This document shows, one piece after another, positions 50,119-58,999 of a DNA stretch of 64,000 nt. Source of the DNA: Streptomyces sp. R41 (lineage in GTDB: Bacteria; Actinomycetota; Actinomycetes; Streptomycetales; Streptomycetaceae); contig NZ_CP163443.1 in NCBI RefSeq assembly GCF_041053055.1, positions 5,315,001 to 5,379,000 of the forward strand, in the 5' to 3' direction. The position numbers and the translations under genes are program-made. The notes below the pieces were generated by a model. The model made no database searches. It was not told the origin of the DNA and saw only the letters and a program-made list of their open reading frames with translations. Each line of letters begins with the position of its first letter. Within the stretch, counting starts at the first letter, position 1.

Positions 50119-51150
50119 TTATGCCAAAACCGCGAGTGCGGCTCCGGCACTCCACTCCTCAAGCAGTCCTCGATGTACGGCGGTGACGCCGCCGTCGGTG
50201 GCGACGGTCACGGCGTCAGGGGTGAAGGGGCATGTTGCCACGAAGAGGGCTACCTCCGAGGTGTGCAGAACCTTGGCCGCCCCGACGAACTTCTGCACGT
50301 CAGGGCTGGTGACAGAGAGGTAGGGCGCGAACCTCTTGCACTGAACGGCGACGTGCCGCCCGTCTGCCGTACGTCCGGTGATGTCGATGCCGCGGTCTCC
50401 ACGGCCGCCTCGTAGGACCACACAGGTGCAGCCGTCGCGTCGCAGCAGTTCCGCGACGTACTCCTCGAACTCGCGACCGTTCATAGCGTCGATGGACGCC
50501 ATCACTCCGGCTAGGGGGCGGTCCTCCCGTGGTCCTTCCAGCCGCTGCAGCCGGGCGTGGTGTTGGCGCAGCTTCCTCTCGACCGTCTGGACCCCTGCTC
50601 GCAGTGCGATCAGTTCCCTGCGGTGCTCGCCCGACGTTTCGATCAGGGCGTTGAACATCGGGACGACGGTCTTACCGAGGATGTGGGTGATGCGCTGATC
50701 GATGCGGTCGTCGAGGGAGTCGGCGTCCCTGTGGACAGGGTTATCCACAGGTTGGGTGCGGGCCATGTACTCCATGTCGAGGAGGTACGTGCGCACTTGA
50801 CGTGCAACTTTGCTGTCCCGGAGCAGCATGGCGACGTTGAGGACGGCGCGGCGGGAGAAGAGAGCGAGAGAGGCCGTGTGTGACTGGATCCCACTGAGCT
50901 CCTTGAAGGAGCTCAGTTCTGTACCTGTCAGAACCCGATATCCGTTGGTCTCCAGCTCTGCTCGGTGGTCGACCACTAGGGAACGGATGGTCTTGACGCC
51001 CACCTGGAAGTACGCCGCGACCATCGCCGTCGTCACATGCATGCCGTCAGGCAGCAGCGACAGGGCCTTCACTCTGTCGAGCACCTCCGTGCGCTCCAGC
51101 ACGCTGTCCCGTAGAGCTTTCGATTCCAGTAGAGCCGCTTCGTTGATCAC
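50119..51150 (-). CDS. restriction endonuclease-like (Mrr/PD-(D/E)XK) protein with N-terminal regulator-like domain
   Basis: 343 aa from GTG 51150 (AAGGGA upstream); the frame is open to 51231. The C-terminal part has the Mrr-type nuclease pattern: NGREFEEYVAELLRRDGC, then GDRGIDITGRTADGRHVAVQCKRF with the D-x-n-Q-x-K core, and SPDVQKFVGAAKVLHTSEVALFVA. The N-terminal half (VTTAMVAAYFQVGVKTIRSLVVDHRAEL, then SRRAVLNVAMLLRDSKVARQVRTYLLDMEY) looks like a phage antirepressor or DNA-binding module, and a helical hinge joins the parts. It could cut methylated or foreign DNA; no methylase is nearby. Accessory: it interrupts otherwise conserved order. Confidence 0.75.
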   Translation of the reverse strand: MINEAALLESKALRDSVLERTEVLDRVKALSLLPDGMHVTTAMVAAYFQVGVKTIRSLVVDHRAELETNGYRVLTGTELSSFKELSGIQSHTASLALFSRRAVLNVAMLLRDSKVARQVRTYLLDMEYMARTQPVDNPVHRDADSLDDRIDQRITHILGKTVVPMFNALIETSGEHRRELIALRAGVQTVERKLRQHHARLQRLEGPREDRPLAGVMASIDAMNGREFEEYVAELLRRDGCTCVVLRGGRGDRGIDITGRTADGRHVAVQCKRFAPYLSVTSPDVQKFVGAAKVLHTSEVALFVATCPFTPDAVTVATDGGVTAVHRGLLEEWSAGAALAVLA

Positions 51151-51436
51151 GCTCTGTCCCTTCTGCTCGTCTACTCGTTCGGTGCCTGGCAGCGTGGGGC
51201 CGAGCTCCGATTCCCCACCCCATGCCCTCAACGAGGTGAGGAGTATGAAGATGCGGTCGAATGTCGTACTGAAGGTCGGAACAGAAGGTCAGACGCGGGG
51301 CTCCGTCAGTTTGCGTGACCAACTGTCGCGCGGGCGGCCAAGAGCAAGGCGCCGCGGATAGCCTTCGGTTTCCCCGAGCCCGGCGGGCTGGGCACGAATC
51401 CGCCCTCGCTGAACAGAAGATGCCGCCGTTGTCGAA

Positions 51437-51525
51437 ACTGACGACCTGCGCACGGGTCTTTCCCGGTACCGGCACGGGTCGACAAGGTGGACAACAAGCG
51501 GACACCGCCGAAGGAGCTGCGCTGA
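51437..51525 (+). pseudogene. decayed duplicate of the third sortase's 3' end
   Basis: GACGACCTGC at 51441 matches the catalytic-Cys region of the sortase at about 49921. After an internal loss, 51478-51525 encodes VDKVDNKRTPPKELR and a stop, nearly the same as the sortase end VDKVDSDRTPPKELR. About four fifths of bases match by eye over the last 48. The piece has no start and cannot work. Confidence 0.75.
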
Positions 51526-51528
51526 AAC

Positions 51529-51569
51529 GACCGAGCTCCCGTGCGGGAGGCCCGCACGGGAGCTCGGTC
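51529..51569. terminator. 19-bp perfect hairpin (likely original sortase-operon terminator)
   Basis: Arms GACCGAGCTCCCGTGCGGG / CCCGCACGGGAGCTCGGTC, loop AGG. It follows the sortase remnant and precedes the convergent secreted gene, so it can end transcription from both sides. Confidence 0.85.
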
Positions 51570-51583
51570 ATGAGTGGACCGGG

Positions 51584-52042
51584 TCAGCAGCGCGTGCTGC
51601 TCTGACCGGTGCCCTGGTGGTCGCCGTCCGAGGAGCTGCCGCTGGAGTTGGTCACGTCGAGGAAGCCGTAGCCCGCCGTGCACACGCCGACGGTGGAGGC
51701 CGCGCCCGACCAGATCTCCGTGACGTCCCAGTCGCCCTGACTGGCATGGCTGATGTGGTCGCTCGTCGTCGAGACGCTGGCCGAGACGAACCAGTGCGCG
51801 TGCGCGCTGCGGAAGCTCTGCCACACGTACACGTAGCCGTAGTTCTTGTTGCAGCTCGGCGAGTAGTACTGCTTGACCGAGGCGGCGGTCGCGCCGTCCA
51901 CGGTGATGTAGCCGGTGCTGCCGATCTGGTACGCGTCGCTGCAGCTGGGGCCAGTGGCGGCGGACGCGCTGCCCGTCATGCCGACGACCGTCGCGGCGGT
52001 CAGCGCGAACGTGGTGAGAGCGGCCGAAGCAATACGCTTCAT
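51584..52042 (-). CDS. secreted protein, unknown function
   Basis: 152 aa from ATG 52042 (AGGGGACACG upstream). Signal peptide MKRIASAALTTFALTAATVVGMTGSASA. The mature domain has four cysteines (PSCSDAYQI, PSCNKNYGY, GVCTAG and a C-terminal Cys), aromatic YVYVWQSFRSAHAHWFVSASV, and ends in a Ser/Gly-rich tail. Small extracellular disulfide protein; not recognised. It sits beside the restriction-like gene, between core operons. Confidence 0.65.
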   Translation of the reverse strand: MKRIASAALTTFALTAATVVGMTGSASAATGPSCSDAYQIGSTGYITVDGATAASVKQYYSPSCNKNYGYVYVWQSFRSAHAHWFVSASVSTTSDHISHASQGDWDVTEIWSGAASTVGVCTAGYGFLDVTNSSGSSSDGDHQGTGQSSTRC

Positions 52043-52110
52043 TCGTGTCCCCTGTGTGAAGCCTGTAGAGGCAATCAATGGAGATCGCATTCAATCGGCC
52101 AGAAGTTCGA

Positions 52111-52135
52111 ATTTCAAGATCCTTGATCTTGAAAT
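52111..52135. promoter_or_regulatory. AT-rich palindrome upstream of the secreted gene
   Basis: Perfect 11-bp arms ATTTCAAGATC / GATCTTGAAAT with loop CTT, about 70 bases before the start of the secreted protein gene. It could be an operator or a stem in the leader. Confidence 0.6.
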
Positions 52136-52192
52136 ATCGGACATGGCGATCACAGGGGAAGTGTGATTTGACTCACAGGGCCCGGAGCGGCA

Positions 52193-52227
52193 AAAGCCCC
52201 CGGCGCCACGCGACACCGGGGGACTTT
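52193..52227 (-). terminator. terminator of the pknB operon
   Basis: Stem AAAG-CCCCCGG / CCGGGGG-CTTT with one bulge and a 12-base loop, 23 bases past the pknB stop on the minus strand. Confidence 0.65.
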
Positions 52228-52249
52228 CGCCGTTTCAGGAGGGGCCGCC

Positions 52250-54232
52250 TCAACCGCTTGTACCACCGAAGATGTTGGTGCCGCCGTTGTTGTTGCCGTT
52301 ATTGCCGGAGTCGACCGCGACGAGATCGACCGTGTCGCCTGCCTTGACTTCCTTGCCCTCTTGGGGGTTCTGGCCGAGCACGATGGCATTGTCGTCCGCT
52401 GCGCCCTGGACATTGCCGAGCTGGAGCCCGTTCTGGGCGATGATCAGCTTGGCTTGGGCGACGGTCATCTGGGTCAGTTTGGGCATCGCAAACTTCTTTT
52501 CCTCGGCCGACTTGCCGATCTGGATCGACACCTTGGACTGGGGGTCGACCGAGCGGCCGAGCGGCGGGACGGTCTGGATGACCTTGTCGACCTGGTTGGG
52601 GTCGTTGGTCGGCACCTCGGTGCACTCGCCGACGAGGTTGTTGGCCGTCATCAGCTGGATGGCCTCGTCACAGGTCTTGCCGGTGACGTCGGGGACGGTG
52701 ACCTGCTTCTTCGCCTTGGCGACGGTGAGGTTGATCGTCGAGCCCTTCTGTACCTCGTCGCCCAGCTTCGGGTCCTGCTTCAGGACGGTGTCCGGCTCCT
52801 CAGTGGACTCCTGGTACGTCGTCTCGACCTTGAACTGGTACTTGTCGTCCTCGAGGATCTGCTTGGCCTTGTCCAGTTTCTCGCCGAGAACGCTCGGCAC
52901 CGCCACCTTCGGCGCCCCGGTCGACACCACCAGAGTGATCGTGTCGCCCTTCTTCACCTCTGTCCCCGCGACCGGATCCTGGGAGCAGACATTGCCCTTG
53001 GGTTCCTTCTCGCAGGGCTTCCTGGTGGGATTCAGCTTCAGATCGCGGTTGTCCGCCATCTTCTGGGCGTCGGTCAGCGTCTGGCTGACGAAGTTGGGCG
53101 CCTTGAAGGAGTCGTCGGTCACACCCCCGCCCCCGAAGGCCCACTTCCCGATCAGGATCGCTCCGACCAGGACCAGGATGCCCGCCACGACCAGCAGGAT
53201 TGTGGAGGTGTTGTTCTTCTTCTGGCGGCGGCGGTCGGGGCGGTCGTCGTAGCCGTAGCCGCCGTCGTCCGGGTTCATCGGGGGGAGCATGGACGTGGCG
53301 CCCGCGTCCGTGGAGCGCAGGGCCGTGGTCGGCTGGTCGTCGGGGTAGCCGCCGTAGCCGACCGAGCCCATGGCGGCGGTGGCCGCGACGGGCTGGCCGT
53401 CGAGGCAGGCCTCGATGTCGGCGCGCATCTCGTCGGCCGACTGGTAGCGGTAGTCCGGGTCCTTGACCAGGGCCTTGAGGACGATCGCGTCCATCTCGGG
53501 CGTGATCTCGGGGTCGAAGACGGAAGGCGGCTGTGCCTCCTCCCGTACGTGCTGGTACGCGACCGCGACCGGCGAGTCCCCGATGAAGGGGGGCCGGACC
53601 GTCAGCAGCTCGTACAGCAGGCAGCCGGTCGAGTAGAGGTCGGAGCGGGCGTCGACCTGCTCGCCCTTCGCCTGCTCCGGCGACAGGTACTGGGCCGTGC
53701 CGATGACCGCGGCCGTCTGCGTCATCGTCATGCCGGAGTCGCCCATGGCGCGGGCGATGCCGAAGTCCATCACCTTGACCTGGCCGTTGCGCGTCAGCAT
53801 GACGTTCGCCGGCTTGATGTCGCGGTGGACGATGCCGTTGCGGTGCGAGTACTCGAGCGCCTGGAGGATGCCGATGGTCATCTCCATGGCGCGTTCGGGC
53901 AGCAGCTTGCGGCCCGAGTGCAGCAGCTCGCGCAGCGTTGACCCGTCGACGTACTCCATCACGATGTACGGAATGGAGGTCCCGTCGATGTAGTCCTCAC
54001 CCGTGTCGTACACGGCGACGATCGCGGGATGGTTGAGCGAGGCGGCCGACTGGGCCTCCCGGCGGAACCGGGCCTGGAACGACGGGTCGCGTGCGAGGTC
54101 CGCCCGCAGCGTCTTCACCGCCACGGTGCGGCCGAGCCGGGTGTCATGCGCGAGGTAGACCTCCGCCATGCCACCACGGCCGAGCACCTGGCCCAGCTCG
54201 TACCGGCCGCCGAGGCGACGCGGCTCTTCCAT
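52250..54232 (-). CDS. pknB: serine/threonine protein kinase PknB with four PASTA domains
   Basis: 660 aa. Kinase domain 9-270: glycine loop GRGGMAEVYLA, VAVKTLR, catalytic HRDIKPANVML, DFGIARAM, activation-loop TMTQTAAVIGTAQYLSPEQ. A juxtamembrane linker and one membrane helix (about 343-366, STILLVVAGILVLVGAILIGKWAF) lead to four extracellular PASTA repeats (about 372-650; for example VAVPSVLGEKLDKAKQILE, VTVPDVTGKTCDEAIQLM). These sense muropeptides or lipid II. Main envelope-growth kinase; likely phosphorylates FhaA partners and the MurJ-linked pseudokinase. ATG start. Confidence 0.96.
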   Translation of the reverse strand: MEEPRRLGGRYELGQVLGRGGMAEVYLAHDTRLGRTVAVKTLRADLARDPSFQARFRREAQSAASLNHPAIVAVYDTGEDYIDGTSIPYIVMEYVDGSTLRELLHSGRKLLPERAMEMTIGILQALEYSHRNGIVHRDIKPANVMLTRNGQVKVMDFGIARAMGDSGMTMTQTAAVIGTAQYLSPEQAKGEQVDARSDLYSTGCLLYELLTVRPPFIGDSPVAVAYQHVREEAQPPSVFDPEITPEMDAIVLKALVKDPDYRYQSADEMRADIEACLDGQPVAATAAMGSVGYGGYPDDQPTTALRSTDAGATSMLPPMNPDDGGYGYDDRPDRRRQKKNNTSTILLVVAGILVLVGAILIGKWAFGGGGVTDDSFKAPNFVSQTLTDAQKMADNRDLKLNPTRKPCEKEPKGNVCSQDPVAGTEVKKGDTITLVVSTGAPKVAVPSVLGEKLDKAKQILEDDKYQFKVETTYQESTEEPDTVLKQDPKLGDEVQKGSTINLTVAKAKKQVTVPDVTGKTCDEAIQLMTANNLVGECTEVPTNDPNQVDKVIQTVPPLGRSVDPQSKVSIQIGKSAEEKKFAMPKLTQMTVAQAKLIIAQNGLQLGNVQGAADDNAIVLGQNPQEGKEVKAGDTVDLVAVDSGNNGNNNGGTNIFGGTSG

Positions 54233-54402
54233 AGCTACCTACCAGCCCTCTCCGTCGGTCCCGACCGCACCTTTGTGTGGTCCGGCGGTGTGCTGTCCGG
54301 GCATACCGTACCCGGCTCCGCTTCTGTGACCTGGCCAGAACCGTCACCCGATACAGGACCGGTATCGCAACGTGCACCGATGTGAAGGGGACGTGAGCGG
54401 GG

Positions 54403-55878
54403 TCACTTCTTGCTGTCGATGACTGCCTTCATCACGTCCCTTGCGATGGGGGCGGCGAGACCGCCACCCGAGATGTCGTCACGGTTGGCACTGCCGTCCT
54501 CGACCACCACGGCCACGGCGACCGGCGAGCTGCCGTCGCTGAGCTTGGCGTACGAGATGAACCAGGCGTACGGCTTCTCGCTGTTGTCGATGCCGTGCTG
54601 GGCGGTGCCCGTCTTGCCGCCGACGGTCACACCGGGGATCGCTGCCTTGGTGCCGGTGCCGCCCGGCTTGATGACCGTCTCCATCATCGACTGGAGGACC
54701 TGGGCGTTCTTCTCGGACAGCGGCTGGCTCAGCTTCTGCGGGTCGGTGTGCTCGATGACGTCCAGGTTGTGGGTGCTCAGCTCGCTGACCATGTACGGCT
54801 TCATGAGCGTGCCGTCATTGGCGACGGCGGAGGCCACCATGGCCATCTGCAGCGGGGTCGCCGCGGTGTTGTACTGGCCGATCGAGGACAGCGCGGTCTG
54901 CGACTTGTTCATGCCGTCGGAGAAGACCGAGGCGTTGGAGCGGACCGGCGTGAACTGCTCGGAGCCGAAGCCGAACTTCTTGGCCTCCTCCAGCATCTTG
55001 TCGTTGCCGAGGTCCGCGCCGACCTTGCCGAAGACGCTGTTGCAGGAGACCTGAAGCGCGACCCGCAGGGTGGCGTTCTTGCAGGGGAGGTTGCCCTCGT
55101 TGGGCAGCACGGTGGTGGTGCCCGGCATGGTCCACGGGTCCGGCGAGTCCGTCTTGGTGTCCGCGTCGGGGACCAGCCCGTTCTCCAGGGCCGCGGCGGC
55201 CGTGACGACCTTGAAGGTGGAGCCGGGCGGGTAGGTCTCGCGCAGTGCCCGGTTCAGCATCGGGTCGTCGGGGTTGTTCTTCTTCTGGAGCTTGTTCCAG
55301 GCCTTCCCGTCCGTGTCGATGCTGTTGCCGGCGAACGTCGACGGGTCGTACGAGGGGGTGGAGGCCAGCGCCAGGATCGCGCCGGTCTTCGGGTCGATCG
55401 CGGCGACGGCGCCCTTCTTGTTGCCCAGACCCTCGAAGGCGGCCTTCTGGGCGGCGCCGTTGAGGGTGGTGACGACGTTGCCGCCCTGCTTCTTCTTGCC
55501 CGTGATCATGTCGAGGGTGTTGCGGAAGAAGAGCCGGTCGTCGTTGCCGGTGAGGATGCCGTCGTCGATGTTCTCCAGCTGGCTGGCACCGAAGGCCTGT
55601 GAGACGTACCCGGTGACGGGTGCCCACATCGGGCCGTTCTTGTACGTCCGCTTGTACTCGAAGTCGCTGTTCGTGGACTTCTTGGAACCGGTGATCGGGT
55701 TGCCGTCCACGATGATGTCGCCGCGCGGTGTGGCGTATCGCTCGATGGTGACGCGGCGGTTCTTGGGGTCGGTCCTCAGCTCGTCCGCCTGGACGTACTG
55801 GAGCCAGTTGTCGCGTATGAGCAGGGCGAGGACGAGGAGTCCGCAGAAGAGTGCGATCCGGCGCAGGGGCTTGTTCAC
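54403..55878 (-). CDS. pbpA: penicillin-binding protein 2-type transpeptidase PbpA
   Basis: 491 aa from GTG 55878, overlapping the ftsW/rodA stop (GTGA). Membrane anchor IALFCGLLVLALLIRDNWLQ, N-terminal dimerisation region with YATPRGDIIVDG, then the transpeptidase domain: active Ser in PPGSTFKVVTAA (about 207), SxN in VSCNSVFGK, KTG in VGGKTGTAQHG. Class B enzyme that cross-links peptidoglycan with its SEDS partner encoded upstream. The frame is open far beyond the start but only as shadow of ftsW. Confidence 0.95.
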   Translation of the reverse strand: MNKPLRRIALFCGLLVLALLIRDNWLQYVQADELRTDPKNRRVTIERYATPRGDIIVDGNPITGSKKSTNSDFEYKRTYKNGPMWAPVTGYVSQAFGASQLENIDDGILTGNDDRLFFRNTLDMITGKKKQGGNVVTTLNGAAQKAAFEGLGNKKGAVAAIDPKTGAILALASTPSYDPSTFAGNSIDTDGKAWNKLQKKNNPDDPMLNRALRETYPPGSTFKVVTAAAALENGLVPDADTKTDSPDPWTMPGTTTVLPNEGNLPCKNATLRVALQVSCNSVFGKVGADLGNDKMLEEAKKFGFGSEQFTPVRSNASVFSDGMNKSQTALSSIGQYNTAATPLQMAMVASAVANDGTLMKPYMVSELSTHNLDVIEHTDPQKLSQPLSEKNAQVLQSMMETVIKPGGTGTKAAIPGVTVGGKTGTAQHGIDNSEKPYAWFISYAKLSDGSSPVAVAVVVEDGSANRDDISGGGLAAPIARDVMKAVIDSKK

Positions 55879-57311
55879 GGGCGGACCACCTGGGTCATCT
55901 CGGCGTCGGGGTTGGGGGCGGGAGCGGGTGCCGGGCGGCGTGCGGTGTCGCTGATGCGGATCAGGATGCCGATGAGGGCCCAGTTGGCGATGACGGAGGA
56001 GCCGCCGTACGCCAGGAACGGCATCGTCATACCGGTGAGCGGGATCAGGCCCATGACGCCGCCCGCGACGACGAAGACCTGGAGGCCGAAGGCACCGGAG
56101 AGACCCACGGCGAGGAGCTTGCCGAAGGGGTCGCGGGCCGCGAGCGCCGTACGGATGCCCCGCTCGACGATCAGGCCATAGAGCAGCAGGATCGCCATGA
56201 CTCCGGCGAGGCCCAGTTCCTCGCCGAAGGTGGCGAGGATGAAGTCGGAGTTGGCGGCGAACCGGATGAGTTCGGAGTGACCCTGCCCCCATCCGGTGCC
56301 GAGGGTGCCGCCGGAACCGAACGCCCACAGGGCCTGCATGGCCTGCTCGGAGTGGATTCCGGGGGCGCCCGACTGGCTGAGCTTGTACTCGCGCATGGGG
56401 TCGAGCCAGGCCTGGACACGCTGCTGGACGTGCGATTCGAAGGACGCCACGCCGACGGCGCCAGCGGCGGACATCAGCAGACCGAAGACGATCCAGCTGG
56501 TCCGCTCGGTGGCGACGTACAGCATGATGACGAACATTCCGAAGAACAGCAGCGAGGTGCCGAGGTCGGTCTCGAAGACCAGGATCAGGATCGAGATGAG
56601 CCAGACGACGATGATCGGACCGAGGTCGCGGCCGCGCGGCAGGTACAGGCCCATGAAGCGGCGGCTGGCGAGCGCGAGCGCGTCGCGCTTCACCATCAGG
56701 TAGCCGGCGAAGAAGATCGCCAGCACGATCTTCGCGAACTCACCGGGCTGGATGGTGAATCCGCCGATCGAGATCCAGATCTTGGCGCCGTAGACGTTGA
56801 GGCCGAGGCCTGGGACCAGCGGAAGCAGCAGCAGGACCAGCGCGGCGGCCATGGAGATGTAGGTGTAGCGCTGCAGGACGCGGTGGTCCTTGAGGAAGAT
56901 CAGTACGACGACGAACAGCGCGATGCCCATGGCCGTGTACAGCAGCTGGTTGGTCGCCTTGCCGCCGGCCACATGGATGGACTGCAGCAGCTTGGACTGG
57001 TCCAGTCGCCAGATGGCGACGAGCCCTAGCCCGTTCAGCAGAGTGGCCAGGGGCAGCAGCAGCGGGTCCGCGTACGGGGCGAACTTCCGTACGACGAGAT
57101 GGGCGACTCCGGCCAGCAGTCCAAGGCCCAGGCCGTAGCCCAGCAGTCCGGACGGCACCTGGTCGTCGATGGCGAGGCCCACGTTGGCGTAGGCGAATAC
57201 CGGGATGAGGACGGCGAACACCAGGAGCGCCAGCTCGGTGTTGCGCCGACTCGGTGTGCCGATCGAGCCGATCGTGGACGTGTGGTGCGTCGGCGTGTTC
57301 GTACTACTCAT
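55875..57311 (-). CDS. FtsW/RodA/SpoVE family (SEDS) glycosyltransferase
   Basis: 478 aa with about 12 membrane helices. SEDS features: RHGGFTIQPGEFAKI-like segment (here ISIGGFTIQPGEFAKIVLAIFFAGYL), DLGTSLLFFGMFVIMLYVA, and C-terminal GLIPLTGMTMPFLAYGGSSVIANW. Polymerises lipid II into glycan strands with PbpA. Mycobacterial equivalent is RodA; Streptomyces annotations often say FtsW, so no symbol is given. ATG start. Confidence 0.94.
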   Translation of the reverse strand: MSSTNTPTHHTSTIGSIGTPSRRNTELALLVFAVLIPVFAYANVGLAIDDQVPSGLLGYGLGLGLLAGVAHLVVRKFAPYADPLLLPLATLLNGLGLVAIWRLDQSKLLQSIHVAGGKATNQLLYTAMGIALFVVVLIFLKDHRVLQRYTYISMAAALVLLLLPLVPGLGLNVYGAKIWISIGGFTIQPGEFAKIVLAIFFAGYLMVKRDALALASRRFMGLYLPRGRDLGPIIVVWLISILILVFETDLGTSLLFFGMFVIMLYVATERTSWIVFGLLMSAAGAVGVASFESHVQQRVQAWLDPMREYKLSQSGAPGIHSEQAMQALWAFGSGGTLGTGWGQGHSELIRFAANSDFILATFGEELGLAGVMAILLLYGLIVERGIRTALAARDPFGKLLAVGLSGAFGLQVFVVAGGVMGLIPLTGMTMPFLAYGGSSVIANWALIGILIRISDTARRPAPAPAPNPDAEMTQVVRP

Positions 57312-57337
57312 CGTGTGACAGGGCCCCTCACGGCTGC

Positions 57338-58879
57338 TTACTGCTTACCGCACAGCGAGACCAGCTTCTGCTCTTCGTCGGAGAGGCTGGGGCCGGGTGT
57401 GGGAGTGGGTGCGGTCGTGGACTTGGAGGACGACGGTGCCGAGTTCGACGGGGTCGGCGTCGGGCTGGACGTGGCCTTGGACGTCAGGGAGGTCTTTGTG
57501 GTTCCCGTGGTTCCGCCGGCCTGGCCTTCACCGGTCTTGGCGTTGTTCTCGCTCTCGGCGGCGCGGCGCTCGGCGTCCTTCTTGCAGGCGGAGGCCTGCA
57601 CGGAGAGCTCGTCGATCTTCGACTGCGCGTCGCTCAGGCCGCCTTCGGCGATGGTCGCCTCGACCTGCTTCTGCTGGTAGGGCGGCAGGTACTTGAGTTC
57701 GATCTCCGGGTGGTCCTTCTCCACCTTCGAGAGCGAGACCCAGGCCAGGTCCTGGCTGATGCCCCGGTACAGCGCGACGTGCTCGTCCTTGGTGCCGACG
57801 TAGTACTGCGTCTGCGTCCAGCGGTAGCCGCCGTACAGGCCGCCGCCGATGACGGCGAGCGCGAGCGTGATGTAGAGGGATCTCTTCAGCCACTTGCGTC
57901 CGGCGCGCGGTTTGACGAAGTCCTCGTCGGAGTAGTCGCCGAAGCCGCCCGTGGGCACATACCCGGTGGTGTCGCCGCTGCCGGGCGGGCCGAACTCGCC
58001 GCCGCCGCCCTGTCCGGGTACCGGACGGCCGAGGCTGGAGGCGCGGCCCGCGGGCGTCTGCATGGCGCCGTTGTCATGCAGCTGGTGCTGGTTCTCGGCG
58101 ACCGCGCCGACCACGACCGGGGTGTCGGAGAGCTGCCCGGCGAGGGTGTCTCCGGAGTCGATGTCGAGGACGTCGGCCACGATGACCGTGATGTTGTCGG
58201 GACCGCCGCCGCGCAGCGCGAGCTGGATGAGCTCCTGCACGGTCTCCTGCGGGCCCTGGTAGCTGGCGAGGGTGTCCTCCATCGTCTGATGGGAGACGAC
58301 TCCGGACAGCCCGTCGGAGCAGATCAGGTACCGGTCGCCGGCGCGCACCTCACGGATCGAGAGGTCGGGCTCGACGTGGTCGCCACTGCCCAGCGCGCGC
58401 ATGAGGAGCGACCGCTGCGGGTGGGTGGTGGCCTCTTCCTCGGTGATGCGTCCTTCGTCGACGAGACGCTGCACCCAGGTGTGGTCCTGCGTGATCTGCG
58501 TCAGTACGCCATCACGCAGCAGGTACGCGCGGGAGTCCCCGACGTGTACGAGACCGAGCCGCTGGCCGGTCCACAGGAGCGCGGTGAGGGTCGTCCCCAT
58601 GCCTTCGAGCTGGGGGTCCTCCTCGACCATCATTCTGAGCTGGTCGTTGGCACGCTGTACGGCGGTGCCGAGCGAGGTGAGGATGTCGGAGCCGGGCACG
58701 TCGTCGTCGAGCGCGACGATCGTGGAGATCACCTCGGAGCTGGCGACCTCACCGGCGGCCTGGCCGCCCATCCCGTCGGCGATCGCGAGCAGGCGCGGAC
58801 CGGCGTAGCCCGAGTCCTCGTTGCCCTCGCGGATCATGCCTTTGTGCGATCCGGCGGCGAAGCGCAGTGACAGACTCAT
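57338..58879 (-). CDS. pstP: PP2C family serine/threonine phosphatase PstP
   Basis: 513 aa from ATG 58879 (GAGG upstream); GTG 58924 is an in-frame alternative. PPM phosphatase domain 1-240: GSHKGMIREGNEDSGYAG, LLAIADGMGGQAAGEVAS, LVHVGDSRAYLLRDG, ICSDGLSGVV, GGPDNITVIVADV with metal-binding Asp residues. Linker, one helix (about 315-335, SLYITLALAVIGGGLYGGYRW), then an exported region ending in a Ser/Thr/Pro-rich stretch and LVSLCGKQ. Removes phosphates placed by PknB. Confidence 0.95.
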   Translation of the reverse strand: MSLSLRFAAGSHKGMIREGNEDSGYAGPRLLAIADGMGGQAAGEVASSEVISTIVALDDDVPGSDILTSLGTAVQRANDQLRMMVEEDPQLEGMGTTLTALLWTGQRLGLVHVGDSRAYLLRDGVLTQITQDHTWVQRLVDEGRITEEEATTHPQRSLLMRALGSGDHVEPDLSIREVRAGDRYLICSDGLSGVVSHQTMEDTLASYQGPQETVQELIQLALRGGGPDNITVIVADVLDIDSGDTLAGQLSDTPVVVGAVAENQHQLHDNGAMQTPAGRASSLGRPVPGQGGGGEFGPPGSGDTTGYVPTGGFGDYSDEDFVKPRAGRKWLKRSLYITLALAVIGGGLYGGYRWTQTQYYVGTKDEHVALYRGISQDLAWVSLSKVEKDHPEIELKYLPPYQQKQVEATIAEGGLSDAQSKIDELSVQASACKKDAERRAAESENNAKTGEGQAGGTTGTTKTSLTSKATSSPTPTPSNSAPSSSKSTTAPTPTPGPSLSDEEQKLVSLCGKQ

Positions 58880-58999
58880 GCGCACCTCGCCCGTCGGCTC
58901 CGGGTACATCCGCACGGTGCCCACCCTCCGGTCGGGAGCGCGCCGGGGCCCGTCGTGTGGACCGCCGCTGCGTGCTCGCTCCGCTCGCTCATTGTCGTA

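Larger units (their letters stand above)
51151..51583. other. scar region between restriction-like gene and secreted protein
   Basis: About 430 bases. The left half is the leader of the restriction-like gene. From about 51437 it is a decayed copy of the 3' end of the upstream sortase gene, then a 19-bp perfect hairpin (51529-51569). No intact gene is seen. Confidence 0.65.

Noticed and set aside
54403..56328. 641-aa version of PbpA
   Set aside because: The extra N terminus is the reading of ftsW in another frame; GTG 55878 overlaps the upstream stop as expected.
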